Assembly (NCBI GenBank): GCA_025024175.1
Contig: QCXZ01000053.1
Span: 4,712,001 to 4,776,000, forward strand
Reading direction: 5' to 3'
DNA from: Rhyzopertha dominica
Taxonomy: Eukaryota > Arthropoda > Insecta > Coleoptera > Bostrichidae
Length of the DNA: 64,000 bases
Shown: piece by piece, positions 1 to 13,800 of the stretch
Position numbering within the stretch: position 1 is the stretch's first letter
Layout of the letters: every line of letters begins with the position of its first letter
Notes under the pieces: generated by a model
What the model was told of the DNA's origin: nothing
What the model saw: only the letters and a program-made list of their open reading frames with translations
Database searches by the model: none
Position numbers and translations under genes: made by a program

Positions 1-1194
1 GTAATATGTATAATAATGTGTAGTTACCTACTAGATTGTTATACCTCTCTCTCTCTTGCATTTTGTCTTTCTTATATTTATGCGGTGGAAGACTTCAAAA
101 AGCAGAACAGTTCAGAATTTAAAAAAAGCCAAAACCATTATTGGCCTTATAATTGAACATGTTGGAGGTTGTTATAGAGCCCGCTATAAATTCAGACAGT
201 AGCAAATTATCTTAAAAACTTTCACGGGATAAAAGTAAGTGTCCAAGATGACGAGTCTCTCCGCATTGCTTCAGACAAGTCAGGGCCTACCTTAAGAATA
301 CTGAGTAATCAAAAATATCCGTTACATAACTAAAAGATCCTTAAGAACTGCAGCGCTTCCATCAACAAGGAAACACACTATTTAGTAAAGTGATCAAAGC
401 AGGACAGCTATTGATATATTTGTAAAACATAATGGAGCAGTCGTAATAATCGACACAGACAACTGATATCATCGATTGGACAGATAAGCGCATGCGTCAC
501 TTGACTCCTGGTGTTAACGTTTAAATAATGCAATAAAAGAATTAAGAAAGTAGCCAGTTCCCCTAGTTAACAAACACGGAATATTTTACAGACCGTATCG
601 AACCTTAACCTATTTACCACACGCGTATATCAGTCTGACCTTTTGAACCTGGGGCCCCCCAGCAGAGATTAAACAAACATGTTGTTCTTTTCGTGTTATT
701 TGCGACTCTGATAATGACACTATTTTTCTCAGGCAATAAATCCTGCTAAGCAACCGAAAAGCCATTTCGTAACACATTTAATTTATAAATATTTTCCGTG
801 TAGACCTTAAGGTCGCAGTCGATTTAAATTGGTGTGCTAAAATAGTCCCGCGAGCGTGGAATATCATAAAAAATGACTTTAGTTATCGAGGTAAGCAACT
901 GCGCAATGGAGCATGAATAAAAGTGCCCGGAATTGTGGATTTGAAATATCTTTTTTGGGAAATACCTACGTTAACTATAGATTTGTTGCATAAAAGTAGT
1001 CAACTTAACTAAATTTACCCGATTACCAAAATTTATATTAACGGAAACATGTTTAGATCACAGATAGTTTAACAAAATTCATCTGCGAGGGTTTTTAGTT
1101 GAAAAATGGAAATTCGATTTCTAAATTCCGTAAATCTAGAGAGTACTTAGATTGAAAAAACTTTAAATCCCGAAAACTTTTCTGTGCATTCCTA
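1..1194. other. Intergenic AT-rich stretch with no recognised feature
   Basis: I see no exon with coherent splice sites, no transposase or reverse-transcriptase similarity and no clear repeat here. The stretch ends at the TA that flanks the transposon beginning at 1197. Confidence 0.5.
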
Positions 1195-1196
1195 TA

Positions 1197-2637
1197 CAGG
1201 ATGTTTCACGAATGATAATGACCCTGACGAAATTAAAAATGCAAAAAAAACATATTCTCATAGCCAATGTGGTTATTTTACATAATGGTATTATTTTAAA
1301 AATAAATTGATAGTTCATGACGGCTATGCGCTATACTTCCCGGCACTGTATTTATTAAAAGTCAAAATCATTCAAATGATGAAAAAACAGATATGATTTT
1401 GATTTATGGTGAATGCAAGAAAAATGCTTCCGCTGCTGCCCGTTTATACAGACAACGTTTTCCAAATACAAGAGCTCCTGCCGGTACAATTTTCAAGAGA
1501 CTTTAATTAACTTTAAGGACAAACTGGCCACCACCGAAAAAGTCAAGAGAAAGGACAGCTACAGGCCCTGACAATGAAATTAGAGTGTCGGAAATGATTG
1601 ACGAAAATCCTCATATTAGTCAAAGGGTCTCAAGAGCAACCGGTATTAGTCTGTCTTCAGTACACCGAATAATTAAAGGCAATCAATTTCATCCGTATCA
1701 CTTGCAATTGGTTCAGGCCTTAAAGGAGACAGATTGTCCTAAAAGACTGGCTTTTTGTAACTTTTTTCGGGAACACCAAAATTTGAATGTGAGATTTTAT
1801 GACATTTGCTTATCAGATGAAGCAAGATTTTCTAATAATGGTGGAGTTAACAAACATAACATGCATTATTATGCGCAAGAAAATCCACGTTGGATTCGAA
1901 AAAGACATTTTCAAACTCTCTACTCGACGAATGTCTGGTGCGGAATATTGGGGAATCAAATTGTTGGACCTTATTATTTTCGTGACAGTTTAAACGGCAA
2001 TACTTATCTAAATTTTTTAAGAAATATTTTACCGGTACTTCTCCAAAATGTAAATTTACAAGTAAGACAAGATCTACGGTTCCAACAAGATGGGGCACCT
2101 GCGCATATCATAGAATAGTGCGAAATCATCTTGATTTGGTTTTGCCTAACTGATGGATAGGAAGAGGTTCAATTAATCCTCGGCCACCGAGAAGCCCGGA
2201 CCTTACTCCTTTGGATTTTTTTCTGTGGGGAATGGTAAAAGAGCAAGTATAACCAAACACNAATTGAAAGTGTAGAACATTTAGAAAATAAAATACGTGA
2301 TGCATGTAGATCAATCACTCCAGAAATGTTAATGCATATTAAAAAGATCGTTTTGGGCACGAATTCAAGCTTGTGAAAACAGCGGAGGGTGACATTTTGA
2401 GCATTTATTACATTAATGTTATTGAATAAACATTTTTCAAAAATAAAATTTGTTTTACAATACCGAATTTACTTAAAGCAAGTTATTGAAGTTTATGTCA
2501 AAATTTAGGAATTTAAACAGCTCTCTACGTTTTATATTTTTTAAGACGATGAACAATTATCAATGTTACCTCTGCAAATGTATCTTGGGTTGCATTTTTA
2601 ATTTCGTCAGGGTCATTATCATTCGTGAAACATCCTG
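1197..2637 (+). mobile_element. Tc1/mariner-superfamily transposon, nearly full length but inactive (copy A)
   Basis: A 1.44 kb element with inverted termini of about 47 bases (1197-1243 and 2591-2637, starting CAGGATGTTTCACGAATGA), flanked by the target dinucleotide TA on both sides (1195-1196 and 2638-2639). The + strand encodes a DDE/D-type transposase. A helix-turn-helix part with SSVHRIIK lies near residue 30 of the frame opening at 1585. The first catalytic aspartate sits in LSDEARFSNNGG and the second in RFQQDGAPAH. The third block, SPDLTPLDFFLWG (about 2193-2230), is in another frame. A stop at 2116-2118 and a later frameshift break the protein, so this copy cannot make an active enzyme. 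A second copy lies inverted at 59348. Element boundaries are seen directly; the family assignment comes from the motifs. Confidence 0.88.
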
Positions 2638-2639
2638 TA

Positions 2640-4080
2640 CATCATTTTTAGCTAATAAATATTTTCCACTGCCTTTTGTTTAATAAAAAGTTATATCTTA
2701 TAGACATAACTGTAAGTAGGTAAATAACGTACCCAATAGGTACATACCCACAATAATAATTACTTAGGTATAAGTAAGTCTATAATATTATTCTAAACAA
2801 AACAAATAGCTAGAAAGTATTCCATTGCAAGAAGTTTCCTTAACAATGCGTATCGCTCTTGTCTGACGACATTCTATAATCTTTAACCTCTGCTTTCTGT
2901 TGATTATGCTATTAAGACCCCCTGTGGATGTGTATTTGAATTAGATAACCTTTGGCATTAGCAAAAGAACCGTGTTTGCAGGAGATAACCACTATATGAA
3001 TAGACGCAAATAGCAATAATCAAAAACGGAATTAGAAGATTAGCGTCTGCCTTCGACACAATGAACAATTTTAAATATAGTATAAGAATAGGTAGGTACT
3101 ACCTACCTACATAACATGGGTATTAAATTAACTACATAGCAACAATTTTATTCTTAAACTAAAGAATTTGATATTCTTAACTATATTGTTCTAAATGAAT
3201 TGTATATTTTCTTGAAACAATTTATTACGATCAATAAAAATAAACGTGTATTCTTAAAATCAAAATTGGCATTTCTTGAAAATTAGTATTCGTAATAAAG
3301 TAATACTTAAAGAAAGCATATTTAATATTACTGTACTTATGCATATCTGATATTATGATAACAGGAAATATTTACTTTAAATACAATTTTTCGTTTAATT
3401 CAAACTGTGGTTTCTTGCTCTGAAAACACATATTACTTCCATTGAATGTTGTATAATATAAATCACATTATGGAATGAAGCATGCTTAATTTGACTGCAA
3501 TTCTCGAAGTTTTACATTAAAATTGCATTTATACTTAATTTTAGCAAATAGGTATCTTGAACTAAGTGTTATGAATAAAAGTCTTCATTTAAAACAATTA
3601 ATTGTCGATTTCAAAAAAATACAAGTTAATCGAGACAACGAATATTCTTTTCAAATTTTTATCTATATACTTATTACATGGTTGTGTGTTGAGTGAGAGT
3701 ACCTGTCCAAAGTTCTGAAGCTTTAAAAATGCAGGGAGAACTGCAGCGTTGTGGTTTGAAAGATTGTATTTTTGTAACTGTATTGTTGATATCTGTACAT
3801 ATATAGGCTGTTTACGGTTTACCTATATGTACTACCCTTTAATAAAGCATATATAGCCTATTGAAAATTGTAGTAAATTTTTATTAATTATATTAAAATA
3901 CAATAAAAACCCTTTATTTCTTTTTAAAAATTGACAGCAGTGCAATCATATTGGGACACTGTATACATATATCAGATATTATTAAATTATTAAATATATT
4001 TTAATATGAAAAAAAACGAGTGGGAATGTGTATTTTCAACATATTCTACTACTTATACCAAAAATTATTGTAATTTCTTA
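2640..4080. other. AT-rich intergenic stretch, nothing recognised
   Basis: No exon-like frame with splice signals and no recognisable transposon domain is visible. The sequence is dominated by A/T runs and short TAGGTA-type tracts. Confidence 0.4.
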
Positions 4081-4081
4081 C

Positions 4082-4215
4082 CTTTGACAGAAAAATAGAA
4101 CCGTAAATTGTTGGAAAATCTTTATAAAGCCATCAATTTCGTAACTGTAACTTGATCTGCAATCGCCGTGCTTATTGTAGCTTGGCAGCAGTGTTACCAT
4201 GCAGTTACAAAAAGA
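4082..4215 (-). CDS. Candidate internal exon of an unidentified gene
   Basis: On the - strand a strong acceptor (TTCTTTCTGCAG just above 4215) and a strong donor (GTAAGAAA below 4082) bound 134 bases with one open frame of 44 codons. The frame begins SFCNCMVTLLPSYNKHGDC and ends FFCQR. The spacing of the cysteines and the proline is loosely like the extracellular part of pickpocket-type DEG/ENaC channels, but this is only a guess. No neighbouring exons were found and the flanks are AT-rich. It could be a chance open frame or a decayed exon. Confidence 0.22.
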
Positions 4216-5719
4216 CTGCAGAAAGAATTCAGAAATGAACCGCGCCCATGAATTATTTATAGAATTATTAATAAGCACTTACCAAAAGCTACAATACAAA
4301 CATAATCCATTCAAACCAACAAAGACATTAAACATTAAACAAAATACTTAAAATACCTACTACGATTTAGATAAAAATAAATTCGAGTAGTTTATTCAGA
4401 GCAAGAATTTAATTTTCTGTTTATGAGTATATATTTACCCGTGACAAAAAATGAATGCTTTGTTTAAAAAGAGTTTTAGTCTTATAGCAAAGAAACATTT
4501 TGATGTGTGTATCTACTGTTAGAAATAAAATATTACCTTATATCCTTCAAAAGGGGGCTTTTACAAAATCTCTTACACTTTAAAATTTAAATGTAGGAGG
4601 CTTTGACTTGTTCATCATACTCCTAGTCTCGTCGCAAGGGGTCGCTTTCTAGCCTCTGCTTGAGTACATCTGACAAAATTCAAATTTCGTAAACAGTCCT
4701 ATTCTTAAATGTTTCTTACGATACGAATCTTACTCAATTACTAACTCTTGTGTAAATATACTCCGATTTTATTCTTTTTTAAGAATATTTAGTTATATCT
4801 GGTACACCAGCTAGTAGTTATAATTGCACCTACAACAGGTAAACTTCAATTGTACATTTGAACTACAAAATTTCCGTTCCACGGTGACGCTGTTTTACGT
4901 AATTAAAAAATGGTTAATCCATTTCAAGTTTGGCATTTGCATCAAAATTTTAGTGCTTCTTGCATATTAACAACAAAGAACGAAATTATTGCACGATATA
5001 GCCCTTAAGAAGCTGAGGTGCAGGTAACCTAACCCTTTAAAAAATGTGAGATAGGTATGCAGGCAGGCCATATAGAAGATATTACCCATCATGAGTTGTT
5101 ATCATCAGGTCTCACGACCTCCCATGGCAAAAACAAGAGTATTTTGGAAGATGTAAGTGGCTAATTTACGAAGCTGATAGTAAATAGGACGCCTAATAGT
5201 ACACGATGATAAGGATGCCAGAGTAAATTGGCTCTTGATATTCATATACATCTACCCTGTATGGGGTCTAAGTGTTATCAGTTGACCCCCAAGTCTAAAC
5301 ATATATAATTAAGCGCGGCAGATAAAACGGCTCAGTATCGAAAGTATCACAGAGTCGTGTTGATCGTGCCGTTTGCTCGGTGATCCCTGTGAGACCCTCC
5401 GAAAATAGCTTCCGCTGTGTTCTGTTTCACAACGGCCACGAAAATTCCTAGTTTATTCGAAGTGTTTTTGAAATTGGTGCCCATGCATTCATTCTTGAAG
5501 CTGGAGAGAATGACCATTGCGAAAAAATTCCGTGTCAACCCCATATACTACTCAGACTACTCCGATACGATGTGCACCTTGTAGAACTCTCGTGGGGAGG
5601 GTTCTTTTGCGAGATTTTAAGCACAGTCGTACTTAATTCTTGATTTGCGACATTCTCGCTTGATTCGTTACGAGACTGATTTTGTCTTTCTATTTTGTTG
5701 CGTGTTTTACACAATTATA

Positions 5720-8700
5720 ATGGAGATTATTGCCTCTGTAAGCATTGTTAAACGACTGAAATGACTTGATTTTTCTAATGTATTGTCATGTTTTAGTATC
5801 CCCTGGTAAAAGCTTTCCTGGCTGGCTCATTCTCGGGAACATTCTCGACCGTGTTATTCCAACCCCTTGATCTAGTCAAGACTAGACTGCAAAACCCTGC
5901 ACAGGTTATAAAGTAAGCCATTTTCAATTTACAAAACTCATTTTTTTCCTAACTTAATTTTTGTTGTAGTGGCCCAACTGGTAGTCGTATGGTTACCGTC
6001 TTTGCTACTATAATTGAACAGGAACATCTCAAAGGACTATGGCGTGGTATGGTACCGGTAAGTACAAAATCATTCAGTTTTTTAGTCCTGTTTATCGTCC
6101 CCTAATCAGCTCTCAATTATTTATAGAATCCCATTAATAATTTTCTATCGGCTCCTTCAAATTACACTGCGCATCCCACATATTAAGTCTCATTGAAAAA
6201 AAAATTGGCAAGGTTAAGAGGTCACCTAAAAATTCAACGCCCTTATCACTTTTTATCTCCAACGAAGCTTGATGCGTAGACAGAATCAGTAGTTCTAAGT
6301 GTGTACGCACTTTGAACACAGTGGGGTACTGTGATGGCTGCAAGGGCACAACCTCGGATTAAAGGAAATTCGCGGGGAAATTTTTATCTATCGGGCGTAG
6401 GAACTGTTTACAAATAGTGTACTTGAACTTTGGAAAGCTTAACAGTCTTTGATGGTTCGTTTAATTGCCTCTTGTCGTCTTGTCCTTCGCTGGACGTGGC
6501 TTTCAACAGACCATAACTGTCATTTTGATAAGATTACAATTCAAAAATGCTCTTCGGCGTTCTAGGAAGCATGGTACTGATAAAAAACTAATTTTTCTTT
6601 AATGAAATTCCAATTTTGCACTTGTTTACTCATATCGTTGTTTGTATTAACTTGGGTGTAATGTTGTCTAAGAAACACATCTAATTATATAAACACATAT
6701 CTTCTGACCTCCCATTGCTAATTTTTTTTTGCTCGCTGGATTTTGATACCGCAGATAAACTCCTAACTTGTTATTAAACACTATCAACGTAAGCTGCACA
6801 GTTCAGTACAAAGATAAATTTGTGCTTAGAATGTTATATAGTAAGTTATCGCTTATGAAAAAGAAAAGATGTTATCAGTTTTACTTGAATGTGAATGAAC
6901 TGGACTCAGCACTTTAGTAATGTCACTGCTGTTAGTGTTTAAAGTCCTCATTTGCAAATTAATTACATTAACAAGAACTTTGCAGTGTGCCATTATGTTT
7001 TATTCTGTCTGAAAGTTTGACAATTTCAAATTTTATTGATTTAATAGTAAATTAAATAAAAAGAAGTCCATACATTATTCTTACACTAAAGATTTGCTAA
7101 TTTTCTTATCAACACGTCACTTTCACAACCTTAAAATATGGGATAATACACTAATAAAATTATAATATACTGATAAAATACATCCCGCTTCAATTGTTTT
7201 ATAAATATATCATCTTCTAAAGAATTGTTTTAAAATATTCATAAACAATTAACCTAGTTCAAGTTTATATCTACATAAGCCTGTAGAAATAGGAAAACCT
7301 TCTGGTTTAGTTGATACCTACAATTATTTTTTAATATGGTGGACCAATTATACTTGAAATGCACAATAACTTTATTTTATAGCTTGATTTCTCTAATTGA
7401 ATAGTAAATTTATCTTTCCACCATTAAATACAAAATTGGTAATGAATTAATAAATTAGATGGCAATGCCATCTGTCAGCAATAGACTGACATGATGACAA
7501 AGCCACCTAGCTGCCATGATGGAATCTATTTCCTAAAGGAAGTGACCTGTAGCCTGACAACTGCAGATAGATCTATTTCGCTGTCATTATAGCTCATCAG
7601 TACAGTTTAGGTCTAGTGCAGACAGCACGGCATAGAACTGGTTTTGCCTATTTACCATTTCTGTTATTTCAAAAAATTATGCATCTTTCAAAGATAAAAA
7701 TAACATGAGGTAAGAAGATAGTATTTTTAAATATCTCTTTTTCTAAATTATTCATGAAAAGTTCCGCTAAAAGTGAACCAAGTGACCAAAATTGAACAAT
7801 TCTAAATGATTCCTGCAATTTCGGTTGTCCCATTCTAAATTTTTTATTTGAACGCTAATTTTTATGTTGCTGGTTGTATTTCATTTTTAGTCAAGATTGC
7901 TAGTTTATTCATTTTTGACGTCATAATATTTTCCTCTTATAAATTGTTACTGGCGATGGATTATTAGCCGAAAGCACTGTACCTATTAATAAATATTATG
8001 GATTAAACTTCGTGAGGTTTATTTAAACAAGAATCAATTCAAGAAATCCATGTAGAGTAATATGGATCAGTTTTCAACATTTGAATTCATTATTATTATT
8101 ATTCCAGTCTATAACTCGCTGTGTACCCGGCGTCGGTCTCTACTTCTGCTCTCTGGATTGGCTCAAGACCCACTTTTGTGGAAACAAAACTCCCACCCCC
8201 CTAGAGTCTGTGGCTTTGGGAATGGTGGCACGATGCATGAGCGGTGCCGCCCTCATCCCAATAACGGTCGTTAAGACAAGGTACGAGAGTGGTGTTTACG
8301 GATACAATGGTGTCATGTCCGCCTTGAAGGAGATTTACCGAACCGAGGGAGTTAAAGGAATGACGTGCGGGTTGATCCCTACATTATTCAGAGACGCTCC
8401 TTTCTCTGGGTTGTACCTGATGTTTTATACGAGCGCCAAGCAGCTGTTTCCATCTGGTATGTATATGTTATTATTATTATTTTTATTATTATATACAGGG
8501 TGCCCCGCATTATGTGGACAATCTCTGGGAATCTGAAATCTAGAATGAAAATTACTCTATTTAACAAAATAATCACGTGCATAGAAAAGAAATATGTAAG
8601 GGCATTCATATGGAAGCAGCCCTTTACTAATTTTAATGTGTGATTTTTTTGAAGGTCGTCACAAGCACGACTACCGTTGAGCATCTCGTACAGTTCTGTT

Positions 8701-9659
8701 AGGTCCCCCTAAAGAGCTCCTGCTTGTCAGTATAATCTTGGACACACAATGCTGATTGCTGAACTCTTTCTAGTGCTTCAATATGTCCATGCTTGAAATT
8801 CATACTCCAGATTGGACGAATGTATGTAATATAAGACAGTGATGTAATGCATCAATTTTTACAACACAGTGACGGTTAATAAGAACAAAATATAAACACG
8901 TTTTTGACATTTGATCACGGCCACCGAAAGTTTTTTTAAGTTCACAACAAAGACAAAATTCTGCCCTTAAATCTTTCTGGTATTTACAGATTCACTTGCA
9001 ATGAATGTAATGCAATTTATGTGGGAAAAACTGTTTAGATAATGTAAAAAAGTGTTACAGTTTTAAAGCAGATTCAAAATTAAACAATTTGTACAATATT
9101 CGTGCAATCTAGACTCATTTAAAGCCAATTAGGATTTAATAAAGTAAAGAAGACATTGATTTTTGAATAATTTCTATGCCGCTTTTTTCTCATTGACCGA
9201 CTCTTTCACTATTATCCTTTAAGTGTATTTTAGCACTGCTGCATTTGCCAAACATTGCATCTGCATCTCCTTTTTAGCTTGTTCTTTTGTATTATTGATT
9301 CCGACTAATATAATTGTTAAGGCAACTGAATTTTTAGCAGGATATTCATCATTTTCTTTCTTTATTTTGCAGACATCCTAAATTCACCATACGCTTCACC
9401 GATACATTTCTCCTGCGGCATCTCAGCAGGTATCCTAGCTTCTATAGTGACCCAGCCCGCCGACGTCCTCAAAACCAAAATGCAGCTGTACCCGACCAAA
9501 TTCAACGGGCTGTGGTCCGTCGTTGTGTACGTCCACAACAAATACGGGCTCCAGGGCTACTTCAAGGGAATGGTGCCGCGCATGCTGAGACGTACGCTGA
9601 TGGCCGCCATGGCCTGGACAGTGTACGAGCAGCTGACAAAAAGTATAGGCCTTAAATAA
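5720..9659 (+). CDS. Slc25a38: Mitochondrial glycine carrier, SLC25A38/Hem25 family
   Basis: Five coding exons: 5720-5737, 5797-5912, 5970-6057, 8108-8456 and 9373-9659, total 285 codons. All introns are GT-AG and the phases agree. The first exon is only six codons (MEIIAS); its ATG joins in frame to [11 protein letters not shown], which matches the start of the first carrier repeat, so this start is favoured. The protein has the three-fold solute-carrier layout, with signature motifs PLDLVK (residues 29-34), PITVVK in the middle repeat and PADVLK in the third. Family hallmarks include RCVPGVG, RDAPFSG and the C-terminal [15 protein letters not shown]. Length is close to the human protein (about 304). 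SLC25A38 proteins import glycine into mitochondria for the first step of haem synthesis and lie in the inner membrane. Intron 3 (2 kb) and intron 4 carry repeats. A poly(A) signal follows at 10025. Confidence 0.95.
7458..7655 (+). repeat. Dispersed repeat, copy in Slc25a38 intron 3
   Basis: The part 7557-7655 (containing GCAGATAGATCTATTT and the segment CATAGAACTGGTTTTGCC) recurs in the same orientation at 46135-46237. The upstream part around 7458-7500 (GATGGCAATGCCATC, a short palindrome) has a weaker relative at 37048-37090. No coding capacity. Probably a non-autonomous mobile element. Confidence 0.6.
8499..8870 (-). mobile_element. Decayed non-LTR (CR1-like) reverse-transcriptase 3' fragment
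   Basis: In intron 4 of Slc25a38 the - strand reads, with a frameshift and stops, as the C-terminal tail of a non-LTR polymerase protein: an LEYEFQAW block, ALERVQ, then [13 protein letters not shown] and [10 protein letters not shown]. These match the order of the common RT tail motifs (ILEYG..W, ALERVQR, RGDLIETYKILNG). The left edge begins CAGGGTGCCCCGCATTATG after TATA, a terminus type seen many times in this window, so a second element may overlap here. Confidence 0.6.
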
Positions 9660-10024
9660 TGGTGAACCAAGCGTTCCTGCGGTTTTACAACGGGAACCGA
9701 TCGATTTCGAGCAATTGATTATGCCAATCCAATCGGATGCACATGATGTAAGCGGAGGAATTTTGACGGATGATGAGGTTACCTAACTTTTTATTTAGAG
9801 GTCTATGTTTTTTGTCAGTTTTTAGGATATTAGTTGGTATCATATTATCTGGGCTGGCTTTACTGCTGGAATAACATATATCTATGTGTATATTTTTTGT
9901 GTCATGAGGGGTGAACACTATTGTAATTGTGTAATACACATGATTGCAGTATTTGCAGGCATGTGATATATTTTTGATTATATGTTGTTTGTTACCTAAT
10001 ATTGTATTGTTATTTTTTGTGTAT

Positions 10025-10030
10025 AATAAA
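10025..10030 (+). terminator. Poly(A) signal of Slc25a38
   Basis: AATAAA 366 bases after the Slc25a38 stop codon, followed by TG-rich sequence. It is the first canonical hexamer downstream of the stop that I noted. Confidence 0.6.
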
Positions 10031-10835
10031 ATTGATTTTGTAAATACCAGCTTTTATTTCCCTTATTTACCTTGTTGTATAACATACTACATAAAAAAGC
10101 ATAACAATAATCATTAAAAAATTCAATTTTATTTGAAGTTTTAATTGTCAGTGTTGCCAAATCTACTTACTTTACAGTAGATCTACTGATATGTCTTAAT
10201 ATGTGCGGTAATGCCGAAGCTGTTAGAACAAATTGTTGAATGAAAGCAATTGAACTCTTAAACAGACAGACGACCTGTGTTAATATACCTATACTGAAAA
10301 CTTCTTATCTGTGTCTAACAGTCCATATTATTTGTTAAGGTAAAAATTGACCTTTTGTTGTAGGCATTTATTCCAACTAGTATAGGTAATCCAATAACCA
10401 GTAACTGGAAGTAAATTAATAACTTTCAAGCCCACAAAAGGAAAGCTTGTATAATATGTGATGATTTAAATGTTTCAAAGTTTCAATAAAATTGAAACTT
10501 TAAGTATGAATTGCATTATTTGTAGAAATTATTGTGTGGCATTCAAGGGTGATCGTTTAAACAAAAAAACAAACCACCACCAGAAGGAAAATTCGGAAGA
10601 AGGATTTATTTATTTCATAGCCTGCCTTTTCTATTTAAGCTAAAAAATACTCTATAAATGTATGAAAAAATAGTCAATAATAAGAAGTGATATAAACAAG
10701 CACTTGGAAATATTGTATTAAGAATACAACAAACAAAATACAGTGATCCCACAAATCAAACATCAAGTTGGTCAAGACAGCTTTCAAAAAAGACTACCGA
10801 TTGGCAAACCCTAACAAAGCAACATTTAACCCACA
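10031..10835. other. Intergenic region between Slc25a38 and the SUN gene
   Basis: AT-rich, with no exon or transposon domain recognised. It should contain the promoter of the SUN-domain gene, but I could not point to a specific motif. Confidence 0.4.
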
Positions 10836-13800
10836 ATGTCTGGAAGAAGGCTAAGCGCAGAATCGTTGTACCTACCTGAAGACCTCGGCCACTTCCCTTT
10901 AGCAGGTAATGTGACAGCTATCAAATAATGTGTCATCCATCATTATCTATTTTTATTAATTTGTCACTGGCAAATATTTTTTTTCTAATCCCACAGGAAC
11001 CGACAAGATTAATACTCCCCGGCATAATTATAACACCCGCTTGTCAGGTAATGATACTTAAAATAACCAGAGAACCATCCAAGCTGAAATATTACAGCCA
11101 GGCAAGGAAGTTCTTGGTCTTTAACCGGGAACTCCGACAAGCTGCCGACAAGAAGCAACACTAGAGCTAGAAGAATCTGTGAGCAAGATTTGGTGTTATT
11201 CGATAGGCCAGTTCCACCACAGAATATGGACTGGAGGGGTGATCGAGTATGCAGGGCCAGTGCACCATACAACTTGTCTAAGTGTGCAGGGAAATTTTTG
11301 ATTGCAGGTAAGTTTAGTTCATTAACTTTATAAGCTGTTACCCTTCATTCATACTGGGATAAATAGAGGAAGTCGAGGCTCATGGCAAAATTTCTGAACA
11401 AAAACACAGTATATTTAAAAAAATTGCAACTAAGCGTTTATAATAATTATATAAGGGCTAACAATGGCCATTCAAGGCCAGTAAAGTGAAGAAGTGAAGT
11501 AAGAAAACGGCAAGATAAATAATTTATGGACTCAAATCAAGATATCAGGAGCCGTTATGGAACGAGAGATATTTGCACGTTGGTGAAAGAGATGCAGATG
11601 TGTAATGAGGACAAGAATTCTAGGAACACAAGAAAGAGGGAGACCAAGAAAAAGATGGCTTGAGGAAGTGGGAGAGGGCTTGCAGGCACACGAGATACAG
11701 AACTGGCAGAATTTGGCAAGGGACCGAGAACAATGGAGAAGAAGAATTAAAATAGCCTTGGGCCTTTAAGGCCCGTGGGAACTATCTCATATATATAATT
11801 TTAGCCGTTTATAGAACCTTTTTTCAACCATTTTCTTTAATAATAGGATCTTATTCAGATAACAACTGGATAATATTAATATCTTTAGTATTAGATTTTA
11901 GCTAAAAACAAACCCATTATATTTAAATAATATTATAAGGAACATATTGTTCACAGTTGACATTTTTTTGTGACACTAGCGACTTCTCAGAATATCGCTT
12001 TTTTTACTTTACTGTTATTACTTGTTATTGCAGGCTTACTAGCAGTGGCTGTTGCTTTTTTGAATCAAAAAATTAGAGAGGCCCTAAATTCTTATAATCA
12101 AGTACAAACCGACATTGGAGATATACAAGAGGAATTGAAGGCTATACAGGTAATATGCTACATTACAAAGTAACATTTAGTAACTTTCATTTTTCCAGAA
12201 CCAACTAGCCAGAGCCCTGAAAGGCACGGGCGGAGACCCACGCGGTATGAGATCAGGTGGTGGTAGTAAACCTGACAGTCAAGAAGGCAAAATCGAGAAT
12301 GTTGTCAAAAGAAGCCTCCAGCAGTACGATGCCGATAAGACCGGAAAAACTGATTATGCATTAGAGTCTGCAGGTCAATAAAGACGTTTCCCCCTCTGCT
12401 TATTTGAAAATTAGTTTTTTAAGGTGGCAGTATCGTCACTATCCGTAACACAAAAAACTATCACGAGGATTCCAAGTTTAGTCTATTTGGTTTTACAATC
12501 TGTGAGCCATTAAATGGACCACGTTCCATTATACAAGTAAGTGATGAATCAAGTTCACTCGTTTATATAGGATATTCTAAAAATATTGTTTCACAAAAAA
12601 AAATAAGTGAGTTAACTAAATTTCCTCAGTCCAAAATTATTTCTTCAGTGAGATATTGTGTGTTAAAGTCTAGGAAAATAAATAATTTCTCTTTAATAGC
12701 TTAAGAGTGGTATTTGCGATTTGCATCAGATTTGGTATGATAGCTTAAGAAATAATTTTTTTTAACTATCAGTCTCAGTGTAATTAAAAAACAGACACTT
12801 GTTTACAAAAATGCTCAGGATTTTTTTATTGTTTATTTCAGAAGTTCGAAATAATTTTTATGAAAAGCTTTTAGACATCTATCGTAGTTTATTCAGAAGA
12901 AATTATTTTTTTTTAGTCATGCATCATGATTATCATTTCATTGAAAGTAAGTATGCCTTGATTTTAACAGTTCTGCTTGTTTATTAACAACTATGGCTCC
13001 TGTTTTCTTTGGTTAAATGTTGTTATTATATTGGTACATAAATATTTAGTAGAATAATTCACTGATAGTCGTTTTTTTTATGATGACTGCACTCCATTTT
13101 CTGCTATGCGTAAGATAATTTTGGAATCTTTGCCTATATATAAGATCCTAATTGCATTTTGCTTGTTCCATGTAATAATTCAGATAAAATTATCATTGTA
13201 TTCTTGCACAAGCATATTGGCAATATAAGGCGGCGGCATAAAATANCTGCACAATATTCCGCACTTGAATGTAATCTGTCAGCTATTAAAACTTAACTTC
13301 AATCGTTGCTACTTTAAAACTGCAATTGAATATTTAAAAAAAATAAATATCGTGAAGGGCAAGTGCACAGAAACTTAAATACATATATCACACATTTTTA
13401 TTTGATGTAATTACATAAAAAGTAAACAGTTTTTAAATCAGGATAATTCCCGCCTAAAACAAGTGTCATTTCCTTTTTTTTATTGTTTGGACTGTCTTTT
13501 AAAACATATTTTATAGATAGCGTCTTTAACAAAAGTTACAGGATTAACTGAAACAGAATTTTTTGTCAATGCTTCAATTGTGTTAGTGTTTTTTTCAGAA
13601 ACATAATAAAATTCTAAAGCTGCAATAGTTAAAATAATTTTTTTAAGGCAGGTTGCTTACCAGGAGAATGCTGGGCTATAAAGGGCCAATCTGGTACTGC
13701 AGTTATTAAGTTACTAGGCAAAGTGATTATAAATGAAATAAGCTTGGAACACATACCTAAAGCCTTATCCCCCACTGGTGAAATTGGTACAGCTCCAAAA

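Noticed and set aside
5347..5605. Open frames on both strands upstream of Slc25a38, including a + strand frame ending IYYSDYSDTMCTL
   Set aside because: The patch is GC-richer than its flanks, but neither frame has convincing start or splice signals and I recognise no domain; more likely promoter or 5' UTR sequence.
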